Assembly: GCF_022201045.2 (NCBI RefSeq)
Contig: NC_068562.1
Coordinates: 11,841,001-11,905,000, forward strand
Direction: 5' to 3'
DNA from: Citrus sinensis
Lineage: Eukaryota > Streptophyta > Magnoliopsida > Sapindales > Rutaceae
DNA: 64,000 nucleotides
Shown here: piece after piece, positions 13,998-23,896 of the stretch
Position numbering within the stretch: the stretch's first letter is position 1
Layout: the number at the start of each line of letters is the position of its first letter
Made by a program: the position numbers and the translations under genes
Notes under the pieces: model-generated
What the model was told of the DNA's origin: nothing
The model's input: the letters and a program-made list of their open reading frames with translations, nothing else
The model's database searches: none

Positions 13998-16805
13998 ATG
14001 CGAATAGTGATCAGCTTCCCGATCTCTTTCGAGAACCGAAACGCCGATACCAAGAAAGCCTTGAACATCAACTCCACCAGTAATTTCTTGCATTATGTTT
14101 GTTACGAGTATCCAGCGTCGGATCCTTCTCTCTTTCGGATAGCCGCCGGCGCTGGGGCCCTGTTCTTGTCCAATGGCGGGAAAATTGAAGAAGGCGACTG
14201 TGGCGAGCCTTATGATTCTTTGCAGTACGATTTCAACCGCGATTGGTGCCTACAAGCTGAGGGCCGTATTCGGGCCATGGTTTGGTATCTCCGAAAATCA
14301 CGCTCCGGTGTAGCTCCTGCTTTCTTGCGCCTCGTTTTCCGGGATTGCTCCATTGAGGTCCATTTTTATTCAGTCAACTTCAGTCAAATATTATTTTGTG
14401 TGTGTGTGGGTGTGTTTTTTTTTTTTAATATTCTGAGTTTTGTTAAATCTTGAATTTCTTTTTACTTCTTGCTATTTCTAGTTATTTCATCCACTGATAT
14501 ACTCTCCAAACAATCTTGTTTATTCCGCTAATTTTTCACTAGGGTTATCTGATTTATTCACATTTTGATCTGGGTTAAGCAATTATTTTATGTGTAATTT
14601 TGTTAATTGGGTTCTTGCTATTTCAATCAGATTAATTTTGAGTTGAGTTTTCTGTAATTTGGAACTTGTTTAGGGTTGTGATTCTTCAGTTCTACTGGAT
14701 GAAGCTGATGGAGTAGACTCAGAGAAAATGTCTCTTCCCAGTGAATCTCTCAATCGTTTCTATGTAATCAATATAATCAAAGAGGATCTCGAAGAAATTT
14801 TCCCTGGTGTGGTTTCTTATTCGGATACTCTTGCTTTGGCTGCCAGAGAAGGTGTTGTTCTGGTAAATTCCTGTATCATGTGACCATCCAAGTCTATGAA
14901 ATCTGGCTTTCTATCTATGTTTGTACATTCTGTATAGATAATCATTGTGTCTTTGAATTTAGGCTGGTGGTCCATTCTATCCACTGCATACTGGCAGGAG
15001 AGACAGCAGGCTTGCTCTTGCAGATATAGCAACATTTGAGCTTCCTTTACCCAATGCTGATCTGCCTGAAACCCTTGCATCTTTTGCATCAAGGGGGTTT
15101 GATTTAAGAGAAACTGTTACATTTTTGGGTAGAGAGAAATCCTTATTTCATTTCACGTTCCTTTTTATTTTCATGGAAAAGAGAAATTTCTGATTTTGGT
15201 TTGTATTTAATTGCTGCTGCAACTTTTTGCAATTTCCCCGTTCCAGCTGATTGTCTGATAGTTTAGTTCTGATCTCTTTGGTTCAAAATTTGATACTTGA
15301 GCTTAGGAGATTTCTTAAGATTTCTAACTTTGTTATGGTTCAGTTTTGTGATAATAACAAGTACTGTTAGTCTGTGATTTTGTTCCCAGATGCTCATGGC
15401 ATTGGAGTCATCCACTGCATATTCTTCAAGAGTCATCTCTGTAACTTTGGGAGGATTAATGAATCTCTGGATCCCGGTTTTTTGAATCTGTTGAGATCAA
15501 AATGCAGAAACGTGCATTCAGGGAGTGCTGTTCTGGTAAATTGCAGACTACGTACCCAAATTTTATAAATCAGGCTCACTCTTACCTGTGTAAAACCATT
15601 GTTTCTTTTGTCTCTTTGAATTTTAGGCTGGTCCATTCAATCCACTCTATATCGGAAGCAGAGACAGTATGCATATGCTTACTTTTGCTGTTATTGCAAC
15701 GAATGCTGATCTGTCCACATTCGAATTAAGAGAAATGTCTTCCCTCTGCAGGCGTATGTATTTATCTTTTCTTTCCATTTTATGCATTATTCAATCTGAT
15801 TATGATAGTGTAGTTCAACTAATCATTTATTCAATGTATTTAACCTTACAGAAGCTCTGAAAGCAGTTGTTGTAATAGCAATAATATACTACGCCCTTGG
15901 TTCTCAGCCACAACAAATTTATATGGGGCAGAATGGTGTACCAGCAGGAGACCAGGGACGTAAGAGGAAGACAGAGCCAACTCTCAGGGAACTACAGCAG
16001 CAGCTGCACACACAAAAGAGGCAGCGAATAACTCACCCCAGATCTAGAAGGTTTATAGGAGGGATGGATCAGCCGGTGCTGTTTGAATTGAAAATCACTT
16101 GTGAGATGATGCAATTTGTTTTGACATTATCGCCTGAAGATTCCCTAGATTATGGCACATTCACATATGACATGACGGTCTGTAAACTCACTCATTGTTA
16201 TTTTCTTTATCTTTATCTTTTTTTTTTGGGACTGATTTTGAATGTTTCAATTACTAGGGATACTGTCGATTCTGCGGTTTTAGTCTACATGTTCCTTTGA
16301 ATTTCGATACTAGAAGAGAGATCAACAGTACTGTAAGGAAAAAAAAAACTTTTAACTCTCTGGTAATAAAGCTACAGAAAATGTTGTTATCTAATTCGTT
16401 GTTCTTTAGTGTAGAGGTTGTGGATGCTATTGTTACGTTGAATTGCAAGGGATAGGAGATCCACTAACTGCTGAACAAGTTAGAAACCACAATTGGGCAA
16501 CAATTCTCCAATTCTGGAGCTGTAATCTTCGACGTTTCAGAATTAACTTTGTGGAGACCTATTGGGCAGTTCGAGGTGTGCACCGTCAAGAATACATCAT
16601 CCTGTTGGATTATCATAACCGCTATTTTCATCGTTATCCCAGGCGCTTTGATTCAGATCTGTACAGATTCCGTTATGAGGCTGGCGGAGGCTTGGTTTGC
16701 AAAGTAGTTGGGTTGAAGGCTAGAATCCGGGAGGTACGGCGTCAACTGATCCAATTGGATTTGATAGAGCTTCCAGTGAGTAATGTCGCAGCAGCAGCAG
16801 CCTAG
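13998..16805 (+). CDS. Peroxidase-48-like protein fused to a membrane segment and a Cys-rich domain (594 aa)
   Basis: Eight exons (13998-14357, 14674-14862, 14963-15128, 15390-15535, 15627-15753, 15852-16177, 16258-16332, 16410-16805) all join in phase. Residues ~74-285 are class III peroxidase: LQYDFNRDWC, RLVFRDC, EGCDSSVLLDE, AGGPFYPLHTGRRDS, and the proximal haem ligand region DAHGIGVIHC (His241). The distal catalytic His is Arg115 (FRDC for FHDC), and both Cys of the usual CPGVVSCAD are gone (FPGVVSYSD), so normal peroxidase activity is doubtful. Exon 5 (288-329, AGPFNPLYIGSRDS) is a diverged repeat of exon 3. It is followed by a hydrophobic segment (~331-346), a basic stretch (GRKRKTEP) and a domain with CxxC (441/444) and CRGCGCYC (464-471) that I do not recognise. 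The usual peroxidase C-terminal third is absent. Cell location is unclear; no typical signal peptide is seen. Confidence 0.7.
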
Positions 16806-17344
16806 TGCAATGCAAAGATTCGTGAGTTACAACATAGATTGTTTCCTAGCACTAGAACTTGTCAGATTTTGTACAGATTGTTAATATCATTTGTCTCGTC
16901 TGTTGTCATTGGTTTGACCGTCTGGGTTGTGTCATATTGTTTTGCGTTGTTGTGAAAGTAGAGCTGATGTACGAGGAGGATTTTTGATATTAAGATTCGA
17001 GGCTTATTTTGGTCACTTGCCCTGCTTCTTTAAGACGACCCATAATTGAAGCAGAGACTTTGTCCTTGTGATGCTGTACAGTGTACGCTCCTGGTCTGGA
17101 AGATACTCCCATGGACTGTTGCTATCATTCAAAACAAAGGTTAAGGCATCATCAATTGTGATACTTTCTACACCTTATCATGTCCCTTTTTTTTTTTTAT
17201 TTTGAAAATCCTTAGCATGTCCTGTTAAATAGCGATTTTGTATGAAATTTGTTAAAGACATGTATGGTTAAGCTGTGCTAAACATTTTATAGCCTCCCAA
17301 TGTATCATTAGCATTGGAGATGGACTTTCTAATTTTGAAGCCTA
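16806..17344 (+). other. 3' flank of the peroxidase-like gene
   Basis: No coding signal. Probably 3' UTR and spacer between convergent genes; T-runs and A-rich stretches could serve as polyadenylation context. Confidence 0.5.
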
Positions 17345-18208
17345 TTATCTCTGAGGAATTGAATTAGAAATAAGAGACATGTCATCTTGCGAATGTTCAT
17401 GAGGGCGTCCTTCCTGAGGGGTTCCTTCTTCAAGATTTCCAACACGAGGGGTCTCTTCTCGTGGCGCCTGAGATTTTGGAATGACCTCAAGCCCTTCGCC
17501 CATAAAAGTGTCTGGCAGTGCTAGCATCTGCACAAGGTATTCGGGAAAGAGTTCATGAAGGTCATCATCAACAGCCTTGATCCGAATGAGTTCATGAAGG
17601 CCATCATCATCTTCACAACTCATATAAAAAATCCCACGAGCCATGTCAACTTCCCCACACAAACAATACGTACTAATCAACGCATTTTGCACAAACACAC
17701 TAGAATCAAACCCAAATTTCACCGCATGACAATGCAACTCTTTTCCAAACTCCCAGCAATGTCACGCGTAAAACCCTTAAACAAGAACGGAAATGTATAG
17801 TTATCACGCCTGACATCACTCTTCAACAAATCCAAATACATCAAAACACCGTTTTTATGAGAATCAATCCTAGAATAACCCTTGATCATAGTGTTCCAAA
17901 GAAACACACTTGGTTGGGTAATTTTCCTGAACACTTTACACTCATACTTCAGGTCACCTTTTTCACTACAACAAAAGGTAACGAGTTTGTTTTGGACAGT
18001 GGGGTTTTGTTAAAAGTCCAAGCTTGATAGTTTGAGAGTGGATTTGCTTAAGTTGGTGCATGGATTCGCAGGTTTCAAGCAGAGAGATGAGTGGGGTTTC
18101 TTGGGTGAGTGTAGATGGTGGTGATATAGAAGAATTAGAAAACATTTTGTTGAACATTGTTGGGGGTTTCTTGAGAATGTGAGTTTTGGAGGGAAATGAG
18201 AGTGTCAT
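17345..18208 (-). pseudogene. Truncated pentatricopeptide-repeat (PPR) gene relic
   Basis: Minus-strand frames carry typical plant E/DYW-class PPR start sequence: PLISLLETCESMHQLKQIHS, then KITQPSVFLWNTMIKGYSRI and a repeat ending DNYTFPFLFKGFTRD, then MHCHAVKFGFDSSVFVQNAL and STYCLCGEVDMARGIFY. PPR proteins bind organelle RNA. The pieces lie in three frames (18208-17966, 17934-17719, 17737-17345), and only about two repeats remain where 8-15 are usual. After residue ~40 of the last piece the PPR character stops. It is replaced by a local duplication (DDDGLHELIRIKAVDDDLHEL) and an unrelated Pro/Glu-rich tail (REETPRVGNLEEGTPQEGR). A broken, possibly chimeric, remnant. Confidence 0.75.
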
Positions 18209-18396
18209 AAAAGATCAAGAGCAAATTGCTCAGCATTCCATTGAGATTAGAGTAGTAAACAGTAAATAAAAATTTTAATTCCCCAAAAAAGAAAAAAATT
18301 GAAGAGCTCAGTCGGCACTTGCATTCATCCAAAGATCAGATGATCGTGATGGACCCAGCCATCACTTGGTGAGTATTTTCATCGCTCCACGAGTTT

Positions 18397-18467
18397 TGCA
18401 CCAGCCGGGAATCGAACCCGGGTCTGTACCGTGGCAGGGTACTATTCTACCACTAGACCACTGGTGC
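18397..18467 (-). tRNA. tRNA-Gly (anticodon GCC)
   Basis: The minus strand reads GCACCAGTGGTCTAGTGGTA (acceptor stem, D arm), ACCCTGCCACGGT (anticodon stem-loop with GCC) and GGGTTCGATTCCC (T arm), closing with CTGGTGC plus discriminator A. Total 71 nt, no intron, all stems pair. A normal nuclear tRNA-Gly by sequence. Confidence 0.97.
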
Positions 18468-18899
18468 CCGATGACAAGTCTGATTCCGATAAATTTATTT
18501 TACGAAAGTAAGATGAGTAAAAGCACCAACCAAACGCGCTAAAAGTGCTAAAGTCGGTAAATGATGGTAACAACAATATAACCCAATTTTTGTACCTATT
18601 CACAAAGTTAACGAATGAAAGTATTACTTTCTCTAAAATAATAATAATAATAATATAACCTTTTGACCCACTGAATCCAAGAACGTTAAGAAGCAGTACC
18701 GTTTCCTAAGTACTGAAATAAAATTCATTACAGTAGGAAAATAATAGGCGGGGAAAGAAAAGGCTAATGACATTTGCTACTATCAAACACCTATAAAAAG
18801 AAAAAAGAAAAAAAATCTCCGGAGCAAAACCATCTTTGCACTAATTCTTTTGTTAGATGAAAATGAAACCTACACCTAAACCCCTTTTTCACAGTTGCA
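18468..18899. other. Spacer, no gene seen
   Basis: AT-rich, with a short AAT run near 18640. Nothing coding recognised. Confidence 0.5.
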
Positions 18900-18984
18900 T
18901 TACTGGGAATCAGACGACAGAGATTCATACTGGAGCCAGTCCTCGGCACAAATGAGCGCCTCCAGTGTAAGAGGACGCAATGAA
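18900..18984 (-). mobile_element. Relic of a hAT transposase C-terminus, copy A
   Basis: The minus strand reads SLRPLTLEALICAEDWLQ followed by YESLSSDSQ and a TAA stop. The (V/L)EALIC..DWL ending is characteristic of the hAT dimerisation domain C-terminus (RICESLEEPER / zf-BED type). Only about 28 residues remain. A second copy lies 390 bp to the right. Confidence 0.7.
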
Positions 18985-19290
18985 AAGGCTAATGAAATTT
19001 GGCTCTTCAATATGGATATTACGGGTTTGCTTGGTTAGGAAATATTTTTAGGAATCATGTATTTAGGATTTGGGTGAGAGAAAATTATTTATGAGAGTGT
19101 GGTTGTAATAATTTTTCACATAGTGAATATTTTTTTTTTTTTGTCTCTCGACAATGGCTGTGATTTTTCTCCGAATTTAAAGTTTTCTACGTAAATTTTG
19201 TGTTGTGTGATTGATGTATTTTTTATTTAATTTTTCTGTTAATTTATTGCTTGACAAATTGCTTGGAGTGATGAAGCTAAATTTCCTAAC
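18985..19290. other. Spacer between the two hAT C-terminus copies
   Basis: AT-rich, no coding signal. The phrase AAAGGCTAATGA occurs at 18758 and 18984, so local duplication is likely here. Confidence 0.45.
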
Positions 19291-20379
19291 AGGAATCAGA
19301 CGACAGAGATCCATACTGAAGCCAGTCCTTGGCACAAATGAGCGCCTCCAGTTAGGGATGGCAATGGGGAGGGGAGGGGAGGGGAGGGGACCGATCTCCC
19401 CGTACCCATCCCCGATATTTTGCGTATGTCCCCGTCCCCTCCCCGTCCCCGTCAGAATTACTTGAGAGAATCCCCATCCCCTCCCCGAATAATAACAGGG
19501 GATCCCCGAGGATCCCCGATCCCCGAGGATCCCCGATCCCCGAATAACTAATACATTTTTTTTTCGATTTTGAGTTAATCATATTAAAATAAAAAATTTA
19601 AATAAAAGTAAAGTTCGAAATATATCTTACATTAATATCTATTACAAAAGTCACATACATTAAATTAGTAAGTAACGCAACATGCAAGGGATACAAACTT
19701 CTTTTACAAACTATCATGAACAAATTAATAGTCTAATACAAAATTGTTACAAATAAAATCGAATTTAGATTCAAGATTAACTTTTTCAATGGTGGCGTGG
19801 ACACTTTATAAATGTGGACTATTCCCTTTACAACACAATAGTTAAATCGGAGCAAATCAAAAGCAAATATTAGATTAGATATTAAAATTGTGATTCATTG
19901 TGGGCAATTATAACATCTAAAAATAAATAAAAAATAGATTTAAGTTTAAAATATTTAAAGAATATTAAAATTTAAAAAAATGTTTGGCTATTAGAATATA
20001 GTCGGTCTTTTTAATGTCCTAAATAAAAATTTAGGACTTTAATTAGTTAATTAGACTTAAAAGTTTAATAATATAAATATTTTGATATTTTTTATTTTTA
20101 CCAATATTTATAATTTTATAATTTAAATTTTATTATTTATTTACTACTAATTTTAAAAAATTAAATGGGGAAATGGGTAGGGGATGGGGATTCCACCTCA
20201 TCCCCGTCCCCTCCCCGAATACGAAATTGGGTAAAAAAATTTCCCCGTCCCCTCCCCGAATAAGAAATTGGGTATGAAATTATCCCCATACCCTCCCCGA
20301 ATAGGGAAAATCCCCGAGGGTACCCGTCCCCGTGGGAATTTTTGCCATCCCTACCTCCAGTGTAACAGAACGCAATGAA
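19291..20379 (-). mobile_element. Relic of a hAT transposase C-terminus, copy B, split by a hAT MITE
   Basis: 19291-19352 and 20354-20379 together repeat copy A at 18900-18984 and read SLRSVTLEALICAKDWLQ then a short tail ending in a TAG stop. A 1 kb MITE sits between the two parts, with its 8-bp target duplication inside the relic. Confidence 0.7.
19353..20353. mobile_element. Non-autonomous hAT element, 1.0 kb
   Basis: Terminal inverted repeats TAGGGATGGCAA / TTGCCATCCCTA are flanked by a perfect 8-bp duplication CCTCCAGT (19345-19352 and 20354-20361), as expected for hAT. Subterminal regions are G/C-run rich: GGGGA five times at 19366-19390 and many CCCCGA/CCCCGT repeats near both ends, which could form G-quadruplexes. 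The middle is AT-rich and non-coding, so it relied on another element's transposase. A shorter relative lies at 53913-54574. Confidence 0.92.
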
Positions 20380-20848
20380 CTCCGGTAACGATTTAAATGT
20401 TTGTGATTTCAATTATATCATATCAGTGTTTTAAAAAAAAAAATCTCTTCTCCACTCCCACCCAAATACCACGACTTTGTGCAATTTGTAAACCTAGTTT
20501 CTTTCTTTTTATACTTAAACAATGCAGAGAAATATTGCTTCTGTAAGTTTTTATTTTATTTTTTTATTTCATGTTCTTATTATGCGTTTTCAGCAGTTGT
20601 TCTGCTCGATCTTCCTGTCCCTTGAATATTTATCTTTCTATACTTATTTTATTTTGGAATCACTGGTACATAAGTTTCAAGTTGTTTCAAATCAGTTTTA
20701 TTTTTGAGAATTTGATGGAGATTGTTAGTTATTCAAAAACGGGAACGTATAATTGTCAATCCCAAATTTTTTTAAGATAAATTTTTGTTCTGATGGAGTT
20801 TGTACAGACAACTCTTTCATTATGCTTTTGTCTAGGTCGTTATATGAA
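20380..20848 (+). other. Upstream region of the F-box/LRR pseudogene
   Basis: AT-rich, probably promoter, leader and a leader intron; a T-rich tract with acceptor TTTTGTCTAG ends at 20835, just before the ATG at 20849. Confidence 0.4.
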
Positions 20849-21765
20849 ATGTGTCGTCTCAAGAAGAATCACAATGTGGACCGGATTTCTGCGTTACCAC
20901 AACCAATTTTGCAACTCATCATGTCATTCCTTCCCTTCAAACAACTTGTTCAATTTTGTATGATATCTAAAGTATGGCTACAAGCTTGGCATACATTCTC
21001 AGATTTAGAAATTAATGAGGTTAAGTTTCTAGGACCGAGTAAGTAAAAAAGAATCCTGAAATCCCGCTGTTATTGGGAAAAATTTCTGCAAATCCGTCAA
21101 AGACATGGGGTGTCTATAAGGAAGTTAACAGTCAAGACCTATGGCAGCGAGGCAGCCTTAAATTTTGCAAACAGATGCATTTCCTATGCAATTGAGAGCA
21201 ATGTTGAAGAGCTGGAAGTTGAACATCTACGGCGATTGGATACTTGGAACAGTCTGCCTCAAATGGTTGTGTGTTCAAAATCGTTAAAGGTGTTAACATT
21301 ACAAAACTATAAGTTGGAGTCACTAAGGAATGATGATGTGAAGTTATTATCTTTAAGGAAATTGCACCTGTCAGATGTGTATGCGGATGATCAAGTAATG
21401 AACAATTTATTTGCTCAATGCCCTTTGCTACAGCATCCGGAATTTGTTCGTTATAACAGTCTGGTCAATGTAAGCTCCTGTAAGAATCTGAAACACTTGG
21501 ATTTGTGCGATGGTTCCTATACAGATGAGTGGCTCAACAACCAAATTTCAGGTCTTTCGCTGCTCAAGCAGTTATATATAAGCCTTTGTAACAATATAGA
21601 AAGCATTACAATTTCAAGCCTCCGCCTTAAGAAATTGATCATTAATACTTGTGAAAGGTTGGTTGAAGTCAAGATTGACACTCCTAATTTAACGATATTT
21701 GCGTATGCTGGTGATTTAGTATCCTTGTCTTTAAGCGCCTTGACTCTGTTAGAAACTGAGCTCTG

Positions 21766-22241
21766 TGTTGCGGACTGCCCAAGTTGTTAGCCCAATTTGC
21801 CCACCAAGAGTCCAAGACAAGGCTAAGAATGCTAGCTTGGCCCAATTCCAGAAAGTTCTAGACAATTCTAGCACATTGAGCTTGTAAATACTCTAGAATT
21901 CTCTACACATCTCTAGTACATGCAAATATCTAGAATTCTAGGCACATGGTAGAATTTTTTAGAATCTCTAGAGCTTGGCAAGCCTCCCCTATAAATAGGG
22001 CATGCCATTTAGTATTTGCACAACAAGCATTGAGCAAGCAACTCAAGCATTGTAAAGCTCTCTTGTAATCTCTCTTGTTAGTAATACAATTTTCTCATTT
22101 GGCTCAATTACTCTCTTCTCTCTAGCACTTCGAAAACCTTTAGGCTTAGCTAGTCGAGAAGCTCAAGGCTTCTTAGCAACCTTAGACAAAGTTGTCTAAG
22201 TACCGCACGGGTTTGCTGCGCAAAACACTTATCCCGTGACA
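21766..22241 (+). mobile_element. Solo LTR fossil (476 bp) inside the F-box/LRR gene
   Basis: The block starts TGTTGCGG and ends CCCGTGACA, giving TG..CA ends, and lies between short TCTG repeats. It contains a TATA motif (CCTATAAATAGGG near 21990) and the downstream leader and polyadenylation-like region usual for a plant LTR. No internal retroelement region is next to it, so it looks like a solo LTR left by recombination. The superfamily is not decided. The host reading frame resumes on the right side. Confidence 0.65.
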
Positions 22242-22849
22242 TCTGTTTCGTTTCTCTTCTCCTTATGACATTTATCACTCTCAATGGTATGTAAAATACT
22301 GTGAGCTACTTGCAAGGTTCCATAAGTTGTCTAAAGTGTTGATTTTGCGAGCCTATAACTCTAAGGTATGTTTGATTTATCAAACATCTACTTAAGTTAG
22401 GAAAAATTTCCAATTCGGAAATCCCGAACTTTATAACGTCCAAAGTTTTACAATGTTGTAAACTGGTTTACAGTATTGTAAATGCGGGAAGCTATCTTGC
22501 AATGTTGCGAATGGATCCCAAACTTTATGGACTTTGGGATAATCGACTGGAAGCGGACTCTCTAAATTTGATCAAGTTTCTTATAAATGATATGTTATAA
22601 CATTCTTGAGTTCTAACTGTTCAATTTGTTGATTTCATTTTTGAAGATTGTGCGTGTTATTGGAGAATTTAAGCAAATTCTACCTCACCCACTGTCTGGT
22701 GCCAAGCATTTGAACTTTACAGCAAGTATAGCGGAACCAAAAATTGCTGTTGCAATATTTATGGATTTTTTGCTCTGGATTTCACCTCACGTAGAGATCG
22801 TATGTTTAGATTACCTATACAGAAAGAAGTTTTATTTGAGGGAGCTGCT

Positions 22850-22963
22850 ACCTTACATGCAATGTAAGGTACAGCCTCTCACAAACTCAGTTGTGGGTTC
22901 CACTTGGGCCCACCAGCCTTGTGAGAAGTTGTACTTTACATTGCATGTAAGGTAGCAAAAGCC
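22850..22963. mobile_element. Mutator-type MITE, 114 bp, inside an F-box/LRR exon
   Basis: Inverted repeats GCTACCTTACATGCAATGTAA on the left are matched on the right. Outer ends are GGGAGCT and, from the right, GGCTTTT. The 9-bp direct repeat TTTATTTGA flanks it at 22841-22849 and 22964-22972. End structure and target length match the element at 8838-8965. Confidence 0.88.
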
Positions 22964-23896
22964 TTTATTTGAAGGTACATTTGTTTGTCTATTTATTTAT
23001 TTATTATTTTGCGAGTTTTGAACTTGATACATTTTCATTGGTCTGTTTTTACACAATTTTTATGCTTATCTTGCGAAGGGAGTGCTTATCTTGACTATAC
23101 GGCAAGTGTTCTGGCATTGAATAATGCAACATACATGATTGGCATGACAGATAAGGAAAAACTGTTTGTTTTGATATCAGGATCTTAATTGAATGGCATA
23201 AAAGTTGATTTGTTGATGATTTATTGTCGATGAAAGCTAACATAAAATTCTGCCTCCATTGGATATTGCATGCTTGTTTGTTGATTCTCAGGCAAGGTGG
23301 AATAGGCATTATGATAATGAAATAAAAACCCAATGTTAATAGTTCAACGTTCACCATTAATTAAAATTCTAAAAATTACACATAAAAGATGATGAGCAAT
23401 TTTTATAGTATTGCATTGCATCGGCCCAGCGAATTGATTTTTATAGTGATTCATCTATCAACTAGATCTTTTAGAGTAAACTCTCTAGGTATATCGATTT
23501 CTATGATGCACATGCAGAAAGCTTTTTTTTTTTTAGTATTTATTTGGGTGTTTACTCTTCCTTCCTTCCTTTTTCTTTCTAAAGAAGAGATAATGATAGA
23601 TCATGGCCATGTTATTTGATTTACGTGTTTCATATCTTCTTGTATTTCAGTTCACATATAAACAACAGCCTGTTTATGAAGGAGGGACTGCACAATGTTG
23701 CAAATCTCTTCCCGTCTCGTGTTGGGAGCATTGCGTGAAGAGAGTTGAGATTAAGGTCATTACTACATATATGGAAAGGAATATTACTACTGAGGAAGTT
23801 GACAGGAGCAGCAAGGCAGAAAGTTTCATCTTCGAAGGGCAAAATATTTTGGAGAAGATTGATGGCCTTGCCGCAGGCTCTGAATTGGTGTTTTGA

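Larger units (their letters stand above)
20849..23896 (+). pseudogene. F-box/LRR-repeat gene, disrupted
   Basis: The product would be a substrate adaptor of SCF ubiquitin ligases. The F-box reads DRISALPQPILQLIMSFLPF then KQLVQFCMISKVWLQAWHT. LRR-type sequence follows (LTLQNYKLESL, LRKLHLSDVYADD, LKHLDLCDGSY, LRLKKLIINTCERLVEVKID), then LLARFHKLSKVLILRAYNSK, an exon with HLNFTASIAEP.., and a last exon 23651-23896 with GGTAQCCKSLPVSCWEHC..VKRVEIK. This is the order of the plant At3g18150-type F-box/LRR family. Exons 22242-22365, 22647-22974 and 23651-23896 join in phase. It is broken by an in-frame TAA at 21042 after the F-box, by a solo LTR at 21766-22241, and by a MITE inserted 2 nt before the donor of the third exon. 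Confidence 0.8.

Noticed and set aside
18320-18480. Second tRNA near tRNA-Gly
   Set aside because: No other cloverleaf or T-arm motif was seen on either strand nearby.
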